A stretch of 64,000 nt of DNA from CAVXTT01 sp963764685 (GCA_963764685.1 CAVXTT010000016.1:248001-312000), one strand, 5' to 3'. Positions 25,961 through 35,901 are shown, counted from the stretch's first letter. The notes: generated from the letters alone by a model not told the origin. Made by a program: numbers and translations.

Positions 25961-26299
25961 ATGAAAAGATACGATAAACATATATTCATCTGCGAGAACA
26001 GAAGGGAACCGGGACACCCCCGCGGATGCTGTGCCGAAAAAGGGGGCGCTGAAATAAAGCATAAGTTCAAAACACGTCTGAAGGAACTGGGATTATCTTC
26101 ATTGATGAGAGCAAATACTTCAGGCTGCCTCGATGCCTGTGAATTCGGTGCAAATGTATTGGTCTATCCCGAACAGGTCTGGTACGGCGGCGTAACTGTA
26201 GATGATGTGGAAGAAATTATTCAATCGCATCTTATTAATAATATTCCTGTTAAGAGATTAATGATAACCGATCAGAAGTTCAACAGAGATGAAGCCTGA
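25961..26299 (+). CDS. Thioredoxin-like [2Fe-2S] ferredoxin domain protein
   Basis: A 112-residue cytoplasmic protein. HIFICENRREPGHPRGCCAE supplies the first cysteines, and ANTSGCLDACEFGANVLVYP supplies the second pair; the spacing fits the thioredoxin-fold [2Fe-2S] ferredoxin family (Shethna/NuoE-like). The C-terminal WYGGVTVDDVEEIIQSHL is the family's usual end. It probably transfers single electrons, partner unknown. Its 3' end overlaps the endonuclease III gene by 11 bases, so the two are translationally linked. Confidence 0.85.
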   Translation: MKRYDKHIFICENRREPGHPRGCCAEKGGAEIKHKFKTRLKELGLSSLMRANTSGCLDACEFGANVLVYPEQVWYGGVTVDDVEEIIQSHLINNIPVKRLMITDQKFNRDEA

Positions 26300-26939
26300 C
26301 GAAAAGAAGAGAGCCCTTCGTATCGTATCTCTTCTTAAAAAAGAATATCCGGAAGTAAGATCTGCACTGGAATTCTCCACTGCCTTTGAATTGCTTATCG
26401 CTACAATTCTCTCTGCCCAATGTACCGACCAGAGGGTGAATATTGTTACAAAATCTTTATTTAAGAAATATAAGAAGCCGCAGGACTATCTTGATGTTTC
26501 TTCCGAGGAACTTGAGCAGGATATATTTTCTACCGGATTCTACAAGCAGAAAGCTAAGAGTCTGAAGAACTGTTGCGCTGCATTGATTGAAAAATATAAG
26601 GGGAAGGTACCTTCAGATTTTGAAGCCCTGAATGCTCTTCCGGGAGTGGGACGAAAAACTGCATCTGTCGTTGCAGGAAATGCTTTCGGTATTCCGGCTA
26701 TTGCGGTAGATACTCACGTAAAAAGGTTATCTAATCTCCTTGGGTTTATTAAATCGGAAGATCCTGTAAAAATAGAATTCCGGCTAAAGGAATTGCTGCC
26801 GCAGGAGGACTGGACAATTTCCTCGCACCTGCTTGCAGCACACGGAAGGAAAATCTGTATTGCAAGACGTCCCAAATGTTCGGATTGTGTTATTGGAGGT
26901 GAATGTCCCTCCTGCATTATCATTCCTAAAACTAAATAA
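26289..26939 (+). CDS. nth: Endonuclease III, base-excision repair glycosylase/AP lyase
   Basis: A 216-residue protein of normal length for the family. Helix-hairpin-helix LNALPGVGRKTASVVAGNAF includes the catalytic lysine (GRKTA); IAVDTHVKRLSN supplies the catalytic aspartate. The C-terminal [4Fe-4S] loop has the spacing C-x6-C-x2-C-x5-C (CIARRPKCSDCVIGGEC). N-terminal IATILSAQCTDQRVNIVTKS is also typical. It removes oxidised pyrimidines from DNA. Overlaps the ferredoxin gene upstream, and the HD-domain gene follows after 2 bases. Confidence 0.95.
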   Translation: MKPDEKKRALRIVSLLKKEYPEVRSALEFSTAFELLIATILSAQCTDQRVNIVTKSLFKKYKKPQDYLDVSSEELEQDIFSTGFYKQKAKSLKNCCAALIEKYKGKVPSDFEALNALPGVGRKTASVVAGNAFGIPAIAVDTHVKRLSNLLGFIKSEDPVKIEFRLKELLPQEDWTISSHLLAAHGRKICIARRPKCSDCVIGGECPSCIIIPKTK

Positions 26940-26941
26940 AT

Positions 26942-27506
26942 ATGAATATAACTGAAGACCGTAATTATTGTCTCAATCTCTTAAAGCAGTATACTAAAAG
27001 CGAGAGCCTGCTTAAGCACGCATATGCAGTTGAAGCCTGTGTAAGGGCATATGCGGCAAAATATAATGAGAATGTTGAATACTGGGGAAATGTGGCATTG
27101 CTCCACGATTTTGATTACGAACAGTTTCCCACAGCTGAAGAGCATCCGTTTAAAGGATCAGAAATACTTAAGGAGCTTGGTTTTCCTGAGGATTTCCGGA
27201 AGGCTATTCTTTCACATGCATCATATTCCGGGGTTCCGAGAGATACTTTACTTTCAAAAGTACTTGTTTGCCTGTGATGAAATAGCCGGATTTATTACTG
27301 CCGTAACTTATGTCCGTCCTTCTAAATCCATCGACGAGGTAGAAGTTAAGTCGATAAAGAAAAAATTAAAGGATAAAGCATTTGCGAGGGCAGTCAGCAG
27401 GGAAGAAATCGATGAGGGAGCCAGGGAACTGGGGATTGATTTTGATGAACACGCTGAATTCTGTCTTGAAGCAATGAAAAAAGAAAAGGTTCAACTGGGT
27501 CTTTGA
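26942..27506 (+). pseudogene. HD-domain hydrolase gene with one frame break
   Basis: The first frame (26942-27277) encodes SLLKHAYAVEACVRAYAAKY, ALLHDFDYEQFP (the HD pair) and ILSHASYSGVP. Near 27256-27261 (AAAAGTAC) homology moves to the next frame, which reads YLFACDEIAGFITAVTYVRP and continues to a stop at 27506 with the ending EHAEFCLEAMKKEK usual for this family of small HD phosphohydrolases. Removing one base in the A-run restores about 187 codons. The break may be a sequencing error. Cotranscribed with nth. Confidence 0.8.
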
Positions 27507-27561
27507 GTCTGAAACGGGCAATATTTAATTGCGAATATTGTTCAAAATCAGAGAAAATGAC

Positions 27562-27590
27562 TTGACATTCTTAAAATTTAATAAGTATTT
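27562..27590 (+). promoter_or_regulatory. Possible promoter of the porU gene
   Basis: TTGACA at 27562-27567 is followed, after 17 bases, by GTATTT (27585-27590) in an AT-rich stretch about 85 bases before the preferred ATG of porU at 27673. The -35 is a perfect match to the sigma-70 consensus, the -10 is weak, and Bacteroidota promoters usually differ from that consensus, so this is only a suggestion. Confidence 0.25.
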
Positions 27591-27672
27591 TAACATCAAC
27601 TTTTTAGGAGATTTTTATAGAGCTTTTGCTACGGGTACGCGGATTCTAAATAAATTACTTATAATCTCTGGA

Positions 27673-28725
27673 ATGAGCAGCAAAGTCTCTTTAATTATCT
27701 TCCTTTTAAGCTCCATCCTTATAACTGCACAGGAAGATTACCATATTATTTCGTCTGACCGGAATTCACTTGTCATTGAGTACAAGCCTGATTATTCTGA
27801 TACAGCTGTCATCAAAATAGCCGAAGAAAGTTTTATAAAGATCTCACTGAAGAGGGGATTTTATCCGAACCTGGAAAACTGGGGAGAACCCGCAGTCCCA
27901 TCCGTATCTCTGAATGCCGGTGTTCCGTCTGAAACTGGAAATACTATACAGATCATAAATTCAATTTATACATATAAAGAAGGAAAGCTTATCCCTAAGC
28001 CCAGGCTTGAAACTGAAGGTTCATTCGAAGATGAGAAATATGAAATGAATGAAAATTATTATTCATATAAAGATGAGAGCGAACTAGTTACCTTCGGTGA
28101 GTTTGGAATAATGCGCGGACTGCCGGTGCAGACGATCGATATTCACCCTGTAAAATTTAATCCTGCTGAAGGAAGAATAGTTCTTTATACCAGCATAACT
28201 TTCAGGATAGATTTCTCTCCTGCTCAGATATATTCACAGAAACCCGCGGACAAATTCATTAAAGATGCCGTGGTGAATTTTGATGCCGCAAGCCATTGGG
28301 CTGCTTCAAAAACTGTTAATAAAATTACTGCAAACAGTGTACTGTCCAACGGTACGTGGGTTAAATTTTTAGCACCCGAAGAAGGTATCTACAAAATTAC
28401 GCGTGATATGCTGCCTGCTTATGGAATTGATCCCTCAGTTGATCCAAGAACCATAAAGATTTATAACAATGGCGGCAAGATGTTTCCGGAGGCAGTATCT
28501 GTCCCTGTGCCTACAGACCTGGTGGAAAATGCGATTCTTGTTATCGGTGAAGAAGACGGTGTATTCGATGGATCGGATTACATTCTCTTTTATGGAAGGG
28601 GTATTAATTTCTGGGATTATGATACAGCAGGACAGAAGATCACCAGGTATTACAATTTATATTCAAACGAAAACTACTACTGGATAACATCCGGCGGCAA
28701 TACCGGTAAAACGAATGCAGAATAA
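27673..28725 (+). CDS. porU: PorU, T9SS sortase, N-terminal fragment (frame break)
   Basis: I place the start at ATG 27673 because the signal peptide (SSKVSLIIFLLSSILITAQE) begins there; an upstream TTG at 27529 would add 48 residues with no family character. The fragment covers the PorU pro-region and N-terminal domain (VPSVSLNAGVPSETG, GVFDGSDYILFYGRGINFWD, ENYYWITSGG). The frame then stops at 28725, but the next frame continues without loss from GKRMQNKVSLNDPAAS. Dropping one A from the run at 28708-28711 joins the two frames. PorU is the outer-membrane C25 peptidase that removes the sorting domain of T9SS cargo and attaches it to the surface. Confidence 0.85.
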   Translation: MSSKVSLIIFLLSSILITAQEDYHIISSDRNSLVIEYKPDYSDTAVIKIAEESFIKISLKRGFYPNLENWGEPAVPSVSLNAGVPSETGNTIQIINSIYTYKEGKLIPKPRLETEGSFEDEKYEMNENYYSYKDESELVTFGEFGIMRGLPVQTIDIHPVKFNPAEGRIVLYTSITFRIDFSPAQIYSQKPADKFIKDAVVNFDAASHWAASKTVNKITANSVLSNGTWVKFLAPEEGIYKITRDMLPAYGIDPSVDPRTIKIYNNGGKMFPEAVSVPVPTDLVENAILVIGEEDGVFDGSDYILFYGRGINFWDYDTAGQKITRYYNLYSNENYYWITSGGNTGKTNAE

Positions 28726-31660
28726 AGTAAGTCTTAATGACCCTGCTGCCTCCATTATTACGACAACCCCGGCATACATTTCTTTTGAAGAAGATAAAAT
28801 AAATCTTCCGAGGAGCGGCAGATTTTTCTTTGGTGATGAGTTCAATGAGTCCTCAAAAAGCAAAACTTATATGAATAAACTTGAAGGTCAGGTTAACGGA
28901 TCACCGGTTAATTATTCCTTCAGGTTTATAAACAGCGATAAACTGAATAAGCTGCTTACTGTTGAAGAGAACGGAACTGCAATATATTCATCTTCAATAA
29001 ACGGGACTAACAGTGTAATATTTTATGCAACATACCAGACAGGCGTTGCAACAAGTGCGGGTGCTGTTTATAACCAGCCGCTTCCGGATAACAGGAGCGT
29101 GCTGAAATTTACATTCAGTGCATCCGGAACTTCATCCAAAGGCTATATGGATTACTTTGAAATTAAGTATCTGAGGAGCTTATCTGCATTTACAGACCAG
29201 CTGCTTTTCTTTTCTCCTGAACAGTTAGGGATATCGGAATATCATTTAAATAATTTTTCGAACAGCAACATACAGGTCTTTGATATAAGCGATTATTCAA
29301 ATGTTAGAATAATAAGCAATGCTTTCATATCCGGAGGAGAATTTCAATTCAGAGTTAATGAAGTTGATACACTTCTCTCAAAATATTATGCAGCCGGGAA
29401 TAATAATTTTAAGACCCCTTCCAGTCCAGTTCAGGTAAATAATTCAGACCTGCTTGGGATAACCACGGGAGGGCAATTCATTATTATAACTCATAGTAAT
29501 TTCCGGCAGCAGGCTGACCGTCTTAAACAGCACAGGGAAAGCAATCCTGAACTCCCGATGAGCACTGTTGTGGCAGACATAGATGAGATATATAATGAAT
29601 TTTCGGGAGGAGTAAGGGATGTAAGCGGGATCAGGAATTTTATTAAATATGCTTACAACAATTGGCAGATACAACCTGAATATGTTTTACTCTTTGGTGA
29701 CGGGGATTATGATTTCAGAAATATTGAAGGATATGGAAAGAATTTTATTCCCTCATTCCAGTATGCATATACAGATCAGTTCGACAGGAATTTGAATCAC
29801 GTACATACTTATAATACCGATGATTATTTTGTACGTGTTGACGGTGATGATCCTAGAATGGATGTAGCAATCGGCAGGATAACAGTTACTTCTGCTGCGG
29901 AAGCAGAAGCCGCTGTTGATAAGATTATTTACTATGAGTTGAATTCTGAAAAAGGTCTGTGGAGGAATAAAATAACATTGCTGGCAGATGATGGCTATAC
30001 ATCCACATCATATGAAGGCGCTGAACATACCCGCCCTTCAGAGAATTTATCTAATACCTATATACCTAAATCCTTTGACATAAATAAAATTTATATGGCT
30101 TCTTATCCCGCAGAGATAACCAGTGCGGGAAAAAGAAAGCCGGAGGTTACCAGGGATATAATTAATTCTATAAATGAGGGCACGCTGATATTTAATTATA
30201 TAGGGCACGGAAGTCCTGAACTATGGGCGCACGAAGTGGTATTTGAAAAGAGTCAGACCATACCGCAGCTTACCAATAGTAATTATTTTTTCCTTACAGC
30301 TGCCACCTGCGATTTTGGTTATTTTGATAATCCTGCCGCTCAGAGCGGGGGAGAGGACCTTATAGTGAAACCGGGTTCGGGAGCAATTGCTGTTTATAGT
30401 GCAACAAGAGCTGTGTTTTCCGGTCTGAATCACGAACTGATATACAGCTTCTTTGAAAACCTTCTGCAGGGCTCAAGGGACACACTTGATCTTCCCGTGT
30501 CGATTGGTCAGGCAAATCTTTTAACCAAGCAGACTGCACATTCTGTAAACGATCAGAAATATCATATTCTGGGGGATCCGACTCTTAGACTTGATATGCC
30601 CCGCTATAAAGCTGAAATAGATACTGTAAACGGACAACCATCGACTATTACTGCACAGGTCAAAGCATTAAGCAGCACTTCCATCTCAGGAGAGATAAGA
30701 CATAGTGACGGTACATTATGGAATGATTATAATGGCGAGGGACTGCTTACCGTATACGACTCTGAAAGAGAAGTACATCTGCAGGAAATTGACTATGACG
30801 TTACGTACCAGGGGGGTGTAATATTTAAAGGCAGAGTTTCTGTTCTAAACGGGGGATTCAATGTCAGCTTTGTAGTGCCCAAAGATATATCTTATGAAAA
30901 TAAAAATGGGAAAATAATAATATACTTTTATGACCCCTCCAGTGATGGTTTAGGCTATGACAATAATATTATTGTCGGCGGAACGGATACCACAGCAGTA
31001 AACGACGGCAATGGTCCTCAGATAGAAATTTATTTTAATAATACTGCATCCGGGAACTATCTCGTTAATCCGGATGCAATGTTAATAGTAAAATTGGAAG
31101 ATGAGACAGGCTTAAATACAACCGGAAGCGGTATAGGGCACAGGCTTGAAGGAGTTCTTAACGGGAATGAAAATGATCCTCTTGATTTTTCAAAGTACTT
31201 TACCGGTGATCTGGATGCCGGGGGCAGATCGGGTGAAATAAATTACAGGTTTAATGATCTGCAGGAAGGGGAGTATACAATTGAGGTTAAAGCCTGGGAT
31301 GTGTTTAATAACTTCTCAAAAGAGAACAGCAGCTTTACGGTAACTTCAGGCAGCGATCTTGATGTAAGGGATGTTTATAATTATCCTAACCCTTTTTCTT
31401 CTTCTACCACCTTTACATTTCAGCAGAACCTTGCATCCCCGATAGATTTTAAGATAAAGATATATACAGTTGCCGGTAGATTGATCAGGGAAATAGAAAG
31501 ATATGGGTTTTCGGGAGGGTTTGTAACTACAGACTGGGATGGAACGGATGCTGACGGCAATTTAGTTGCAAACGGTACATATCTTTATAAAATTATAATT
31601 AATTCTACTGACGGGCAGTTTAATAAGAGCGTAATAGGAAAGCTCGCAGTAATAAGATAA
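28715..31660 (+). CDS. porU: PorU, T9SS sortase, catalytic and C-terminal fragment
   Basis: 981 residues continuing PorU after the frame break. The gingipain-like (peptidase C25) core includes VLLFGDGDYDFRNIEG, TDDYFVRVDGDDPRMDVAIG, the catalytic histidine in FNYIGHGSPELWAHE and the catalytic cysteine in FLTAATCDFGYFDNP. HILGDPTLRLDMP marks the end of the catalytic domain. The C-terminus (YNYPNPFSSSTTFTFQQNLA, then DLDV, NGTYLYKI, GKLAVIR) is a FlgD-like/sorting-domain-like Ig fold, as found on PorU itself. It is followed 67 bases later by porV, its usual partner. Confidence 0.9.
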   Translation: MQNKVSLNDPAASIITTTPAYISFEEDKINLPRSGRFFFGDEFNESSKSKTYMNKLEGQVNGSPVNYSFRFINSDKLNKLLTVEENGTAIYSSSINGTNSVIFYATYQTGVATSAGAVYNQPLPDNRSVLKFTFSASGTSSKGYMDYFEIKYLRSLSAFTDQLLFFSPEQLGISEYHLNNFSNSNIQVFDISDYSNVRIISNAFISGGEFQFRVNEVDTLLSKYYAAGNNNFKTPSSPVQVNNSDLLGITTGGQFIIITHSNFRQQADRLKQHRESNPELPMSTVVADIDEIYNEFSGGVRDVSGIRNFIKYAYNNWQIQPEYVLLFGDGDYDFRNIEGYGKNFIPSFQYAYTDQFDRNLNHVHTYNTDDYFVRVDGDDPRMDVAIGRITVTSAAEAEAAVDKIIYYELNSEKGLWRNKITLLADDGYTSTSYEGAEHTRPSENLSNTYIPKSFDINKIYMASYPAEITSAGKRKPEVTRDIINSINEGTLIFNYIGHGSPELWAHEVVFEKSQTIPQLTNSNYFFLTAATCDFGYFDNPAAQSGGEDLIVKPGSGAIAVYSATRAVFSGLNHELIYSFFENLLQGSRDTLDLPVSIGQANLLTKQTAHSVNDQKYHILGDPTLRLDMPRYKAEIDTVNGQPSTITAQVKALSSTSISGEIRHSDGTLWNDYNGEGLLTVYDSEREVHLQEIDYDVTYQGGVIFKGRVSVLNGGFNVSFVVPKDISYENKNGKIIIYFYDPSSDGLGYDNNIIVGGTDTTAVNDGNGPQIEIYFNNTASGNYLVNPDAMLIVKLEDETGLNTTGSGIGHRLEGVLNGNENDPLDFSKYFTGDLDAGGRSGEINYRFNDLQEGEYTIEVKAWDVFNNFSKENSSFTVTSGSDLDVRDVYNYPNPFSSSTTFTFQQNLASPIDFKIKIYTVAGRLIREIERYGFSGGFVTTDWDGTDADGNLVANGTYLYKIIINSTDGQFNKSVIGKLAVIR

Positions 31661-31727
31661 GGCATTTTTATCATCATTTTTCATATATTTATTTTTTAAA
31701 AGATTATTATTATCGGAGGTTATTTCA

Positions 31728-32369
31728 ATGAAAATTCTAATAAGGGTTATGCTGGTCAGCATTATGTTTACCTTCTTAGGGAAGAGTATATATGCGCAAG
31801 GCGAAGCTGCTGTACCATTCTTATTGCTTGCCCCTGATTCAAGAGCCGGCGGTGTTGGTGAATCGGGTGCAGGTCTGGCGGATAACTCTGCCGCTATATT
31901 CTGGAATCCGGCAGGCATTGCCTTTCAGACAGGTTCCGAGGTCAGTATTACACATAGTAACTGGCTGCCTCAGTTTAACCTGGATCTCTTTTATGATTAC
32001 CTGACCTACAGACAATATGTTGAAGATATCAGCGGCAGCGTAACGGCAAGTATTACCTATATGAACTTTGGTGAGTTCGTAAGGACAGGTGAAGCCGATC
32101 CTACTCCTTTGGGTACTTTCCGCTCATTTGATGCAGCTCTTACACTGGGTTATGCAACTAAACTTCATCCCGACTGGGGTCTTGGATTTAATTTCAGGAT
32201 CATCCACAGCAGGCTCTCGGATCAGCCGACTGCAGGCGAGCAGGGAAGCGGAGTTGCTACCTCCGTCAGTTTTGATATTGGTGGTATGTGGCGTCCCGGA
32301 CGACTTGTACTCCCCTTGATTGATGAGGATATAGGAACCAAGCTTGAGTATTGGTATAAATCTGAGTAA
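31728..32369 (+). CDS. porV: PorV (LptO), T9SS outer-membrane shuttle, N-terminal fragment
   Basis: Signal peptide (RVMLVSIMFTFLGKSIYAQ) then AVPFLLLAPDSRAGGVGESG and NSAAIFWNPAGIAFQTGSEV, the hallmarks of PorV, a FadL-like 14-strand barrel that hands T9SS cargo to the PorU sortase. The frame ends at TAA 32369, but homology leaves it near 32343 and continues in the adjacent frame (SIGINLSNLGPKIYYIDKAQ). One extra base in AAGCTTGAG explains the break. Preceded by CGGAGG, a strong ribosome-binding site. Confidence 0.85.
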   Translation: MKILIRVMLVSIMFTFLGKSIYAQGEAAVPFLLLAPDSRAGGVGESGAGLADNSAAIFWNPAGIAFQTGSEVSITHSNWLPQFNLDLFYDYLTYRQYVEDISGSVTASITYMNFGEFVRTGEADPTPLGTFRSFDAALTLGYATKLHPDWGLGFNFRIIHSRLSDQPTAGEQGSGVATSVSFDIGGMWRPGRLVLPLIDEDIGTKLEYWYKSE

Positions 32370-32874
32370 TCTGGGTCCCAAAATATATTATATCGATAAG
32401 GCTCAGGCAGATCCTATACCAACTAACTTCAGGTTAGGTTTTGCTTACCAGGTATATAAGGATGATTATAATTCATTTTTATTTACTCTTGATTTCAGTA
32501 AGCTTCTGGTCAGCCGTGACAGTACTTCATCTGATGAATTCTACCAGGGTATCTTTACTGCCTGGGGAGATCAGCCCTTTAGTGAAGAACTCAGAGACAT
32601 TGTTACATCAGGCGGTATTGAATACTGGTATGGTACTCCCGGGGATTTTCTTTTTGCGTTAAGAACCGGGTTCTTTTATGAAGATCCTTCGTATGGAAAC
32701 AGGAAGTTCTGGACATTTGGTGCAGGTATCAGATATGATATTTATGGTTTTGATTTCAGTTATATTTATAGTCCGGAAGAGAACCATCCGTTATCTGACA
32801 CTTTAAGATTTACTATCCTTATCGGATGGGGCGGTGTAGCTGAATCTACAAGAGGGCTGCCTCGCGGTATTTAA
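32344..32874 (+). CDS. porV: PorV (LptO), C-terminal fragment
   Basis: 176 residues that continue PorV: SIGINLSNLGPKIYYIDKAQ, then DPIPTNFRLGFAYQVYKD, EYWYGTPGDFLFALRTGFFY and a C-terminal barrel strand region FDFSYIYSPEENHPLSDTLR. Together with 31728-32345 this gives about 382 residues, normal for PorV. The next gene begins 6 bases after its stop. Confidence 0.85.
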   Translation: MSIGINLSNLGPKIYYIDKAQADPIPTNFRLGFAYQVYKDDYNSFLFTLDFSKLLVSRDSTSSDEFYQGIFTAWGDQPFSEELRDIVTSGGIEYWYGTPGDFLFALRTGFFYEDPSYGNRKFWTFGAGIRYDIYGFDFSYIYSPEENHPLSDTLRFTILIGWGGVAESTRGLPRGI

Positions 32875-32880
32875 TATTTG

Positions 32881-35800
32881 ATGTTTAGAAATTTAATAAC
32901 CTCCCTTATTATTTTGAGTCTGGGCAGTATATCTGCCCAGTCCTTTAAACCGGAAATAACTAATTTCCATTCTCCCGCTCCCGGAACAGCTGTTGAAGAT
33001 ACCGTAAGGATTCTCGGTATAATGGTTAATTTTCAGGAAGACAAGGATGCAGCCACATTCGGGAATGGGAAATTCGGATCTATTTATACAAAGTCTTACG
33101 GTAATTCAATTTTAGATCCTCTTCCTCATGATAAAGCTTACTTCGAGTCTCATCTGGAATTTGTAAAGAATTATTATAACAAGGTTACTGGAAATAAACT
33201 TTATATAGAATATTATATCTTCCCTGATACTTTTTCGGTATCCAAAGCAATGCGGAATTATTCACCTCCGAAGAATTCAACTGATTTTACATTGATTGCT
33301 TCCTTTGCAGAGGAAGTGTGGACAAAAGTTGACTCTATTTATCCCAGGTTTGATTTTTCACATTATAATCTTTTCTCAATATTCCACGCCGGTGTAGGAC
33401 GCGATATAACACTTCCCGGCAGTCTTGGTAATGAAAAGGACCTCCCTTCGGTTTATTTGAGCCTTAACGCTCTTAAAGGCATTTACGGGGAAGAATTTGA
33501 AGGATTCGAGCTGACTAATAACAGTTTCAATGTTCCGAATACGATGATCATACCCGAAACTGAGAGTCGGGAATTAAGTTCATTCAACACCACCTTTTTA
33601 TTTGAAATTACAATTAATGGTCTTCTGGCAGCAAGTGTAGCCAGTCATTTGGGCTTACCTGATCTGTTCGATACCAATACAGGTTTAAGTGCAATAGGAA
33701 GATTTGGTCTGATGGACGGTCAGTCTATATTTGCTTACAGCGGTGTATTTCCTCCCGAACCATCTCCCTGGGAAAAAATAAAATTAGGAGAGTTGTTAGA
33801 GAAAGATATTGTTGATGTTGTTGAATTAGAACCTGGAGATTATGATCTTAATTTGGTTGCTGATGAAGCTGCGGGACTTTCAGATACTGTTATTGTTAAG
33901 ATACCCATCAATGCATCTGAATATTTTCTAATAGAAAACAGGAGAAGAGATGCCAATAATGATGGCGCTGTTCTGACCTATATTATGGGTGGTGATACAT
34001 TAACAAGGGTATATACAAAAGATACTACAGGTTTCTACAGTTTTGCTGTTGATTCTGTTGACGGTGTGGTTATTAATGTTGATGAATATGACTGGGCGGT
34101 ACCCGGCAATGGTATCGTTATTTGGCATATCGATGAAAATATAATAAACGAAAAGATCTCTGAGAATAAAATCAATACAGATAAGTTTAACAGGGGTGTT
34201 GATGTTGAGGAAGCCGACGGCATTCAGGATATCGGCGAGAAGTTTTTAACAATCTTTGGAGATGAAGTAATCGGGGAAGGTACTGAGCAGGATTTCTGGT
34301 ACTCAGGCAATGAGGCAGATTTATACAAAAATATTTTCAGCAAGGATACCCGTCCCGATACGAAAAGCAATAAGGGTGCGAACAGTCTGATTACTATGAG
34401 AGATTTTTCAGATGTTTCTAACCGGATGAATTTTAAGGTTACGTTCGGAGACTCTATAGTGAAGCCTATTTTTGCTGCTGAGATCAACGATCTGGCTTCG
34501 GGCAGCAATTCCCTAACTGTTATTGATTCTTCCGGTGTCCCAACTTTCGGATTACTTAATAACTCAACATTATACCTGATCAGTGACAGCGGGAAAGCAA
34601 AGAGTATCATTCCCGGAATGAGTAATTATAAACCTGCTGCTTTTACCTGGGGAGGAGAAAATTATTTTATCGGGGCATTAAATTCAAGTTTCAGGATATA
34701 TAAAGCAGACGGTTCACCTGTAACCGGTGATGTAACTGTCAGCGGAGAAATTACAGCACCTCCGGTTATCAGGAAAACACCTACTGAAGAATACAGTTTA
34801 TTGATAGGAACCTCAAAAGGAAGAGTATATATCTATTCGCTTAGTTCCTTGCCGGCCGGAAATCCTATGCTGTCCGATTCATTGGTATTCCCTGTAAACT
34901 TCCCGATTCCGGTTATTAGAATTGCAGCAGATGGTCTTTTTATTTCAGCGGCTGCAAAGGAATCTATAAATTTAATGTTTTTTGATGGCACCAATTCATA
35001 CTCCCTGCAGGATTCAGTATTGTATGATTTTGCCGTTACAAAAAATCAAAATGGTGAATATGTTTCAATTGTGCTTGGATACTATGGATTCTATGCCCTC
35101 TCAGATGGTACTGTAGATAAAATTAATATTCACACTGATTCAATCCTGACATCGTTCTCACTGGCAGATATTAAGCAGGATGGTAATAATTATATTATTT
35201 ATAATGCGGGGAAAATATATGCCGTTAATCCAAGCGGTATCCTTGCAGATAATTTCCCCTTTGATGATCCTGAGGGTATAGGATTTGTGGGACTGCCTCT
35301 TGCTGTTAATATTGCAGGTGATGAAAAAGCAGAAATTATTGCCAATACTGCAGATGGGCGGATATTCGCAATCGATGGCGGAACCGGCAGAGTAATAGAA
35401 GAATTTCCTTTATCCACAGGAGGTGAGTTAAATTCAGTCCCTGCTGTTTTTAACTACAGAGGTAAAATTTCTCTGGCAGCTCTGAGCAGCCGTAACAGTC
35501 TGTTCAGCTGGACCATTTCACCAATAACAGGAACGGGTAACTGGACCGAAGCGATGGGAAATAATATGAATACTGCTTTTACAGGTTCAGCTTCACGCAC
35601 TTCTTATACCAGTGAATTCTTTCCATCGGACAAAGCTTATAATTATCCTAACCCTGTTTATCAGGGGGAAACATATATCAGGTACTATGTATCGGAAACA
35701 TCTAAAATAAACATTAAGATCTTTGATCTTGCAGGTGACTTTGTAGCTGAAATAAATGATGATGCCGAAGGAGGCATGGATAATGAAAGTACCTGGAATG

Positions 35801-35901
35801 TAAAAGGAATTCAGAGCGGGATTTACCTTGCCAGAGTGGAAGCTACATCAGTAAGCGGAAGGTCCGAATCAACCGTGATTAAAATTGCGGTGGTAAAATA
35901 A
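32881..35901 (+). CDS. M6-metalloprotease-like T9SS protein lacking the HExxH site
   Basis: About 1006 residues (ATG 32881; a TTG three bases earlier is possible). Signal peptide (NLITSLIILSLGSISAQS), then an M6/immune-inhibitor-A-like region: AYFESHLEFVKNYYNKVTGN, FSIFHAGVGRD, and SHLGLPDLFDT...IGRFGLMDG where active members have HExxHxLGLPDLYD...G.G.WslM. Here the segment reads AASVASHLGLPD, so the first His and the Glu are missing. A second half has propeller-like repeats (AEIIANTADGRIFAIDGGTG) and a C-terminal sorting domain (YNYPNPVYQGETYIRYYVSE). Likely a secreted non-catalytic member; it directly follows porV. Confidence 0.75.
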   Translation: MFRNLITSLIILSLGSISAQSFKPEITNFHSPAPGTAVEDTVRILGIMVNFQEDKDAATFGNGKFGSIYTKSYGNSILDPLPHDKAYFESHLEFVKNYYNKVTGNKLYIEYYIFPDTFSVSKAMRNYSPPKNSTDFTLIASFAEEVWTKVDSIYPRFDFSHYNLFSIFHAGVGRDITLPGSLGNEKDLPSVYLSLNALKGIYGEEFEGFELTNNSFNVPNTMIIPETESRELSSFNTTFLFEITINGLLAASVASHLGLPDLFDTNTGLSAIGRFGLMDGQSIFAYSGVFPPEPSPWEKIKLGELLEKDIVDVVELEPGDYDLNLVADEAAGLSDTVIVKIPINASEYFLIENRRRDANNDGAVLTYIMGGDTLTRVYTKDTTGFYSFAVDSVDGVVINVDEYDWAVPGNGIVIWHIDENIINEKISENKINTDKFNRGVDVEEADGIQDIGEKFLTIFGDEVIGEGTEQDFWYSGNEADLYKNIFSKDTRPDTKSNKGANSLITMRDFSDVSNRMNFKVTFGDSIVKPIFAAEINDLASGSNSLTVIDSSGVPTFGLLNNSTLYLISDSGKAKSIIPGMSNYKPAAFTWGGENYFIGALNSSFRIYKADGSPVTGDVTVSGEITAPPVIRKTPTEEYSLLIGTSKGRVYIYSLSSLPAGNPMLSDSLVFPVNFPIPVIRIAADGLFISAAAKESINLMFFDGTNSYSLQDSVLYDFAVTKNQNGEYVSIVLGYYGFYALSDGTVDKINIHTDSILTSFSLADIKQDGNNYIIYNAGKIYAVNPSGILADNFPFDDPEGIGFVGLPLAVNIAGDEKAEIIANTADGRIFAIDGGTGRVIEEFPLSTGGELNSVPAVFNYRGKISLAALSSRNSLFSWTISPITGTGNWTEAMGNNMNTAFTGSASRTSYTSEFFPSDKAYNYPNPVYQGETYIRYYVSETSKINIKIFDLAGDFVAEINDDAEGGMDNESTWNVKGIQSGIYLARVEATSVSGRSESTVIKIAVVK

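Noticed and set aside
27562..27590. Confident sigma-70 promoter before porU
   Set aside because: Kept only as a low-confidence site: the -10 is poor and this phylum normally uses a different promoter consensus.
27529..27672. Upstream TTG start of porU
   Set aside because: It would add 48 residues before a perfect signal peptide; ATG 27673 is better.
26942..32874. Programmed +1 frameshifting in the HD, porU and porV genes
   Set aside because: The break sites have no common slippery sequence or downstream structure, and the same type of break hits unrelated genes; consensus error fits better.
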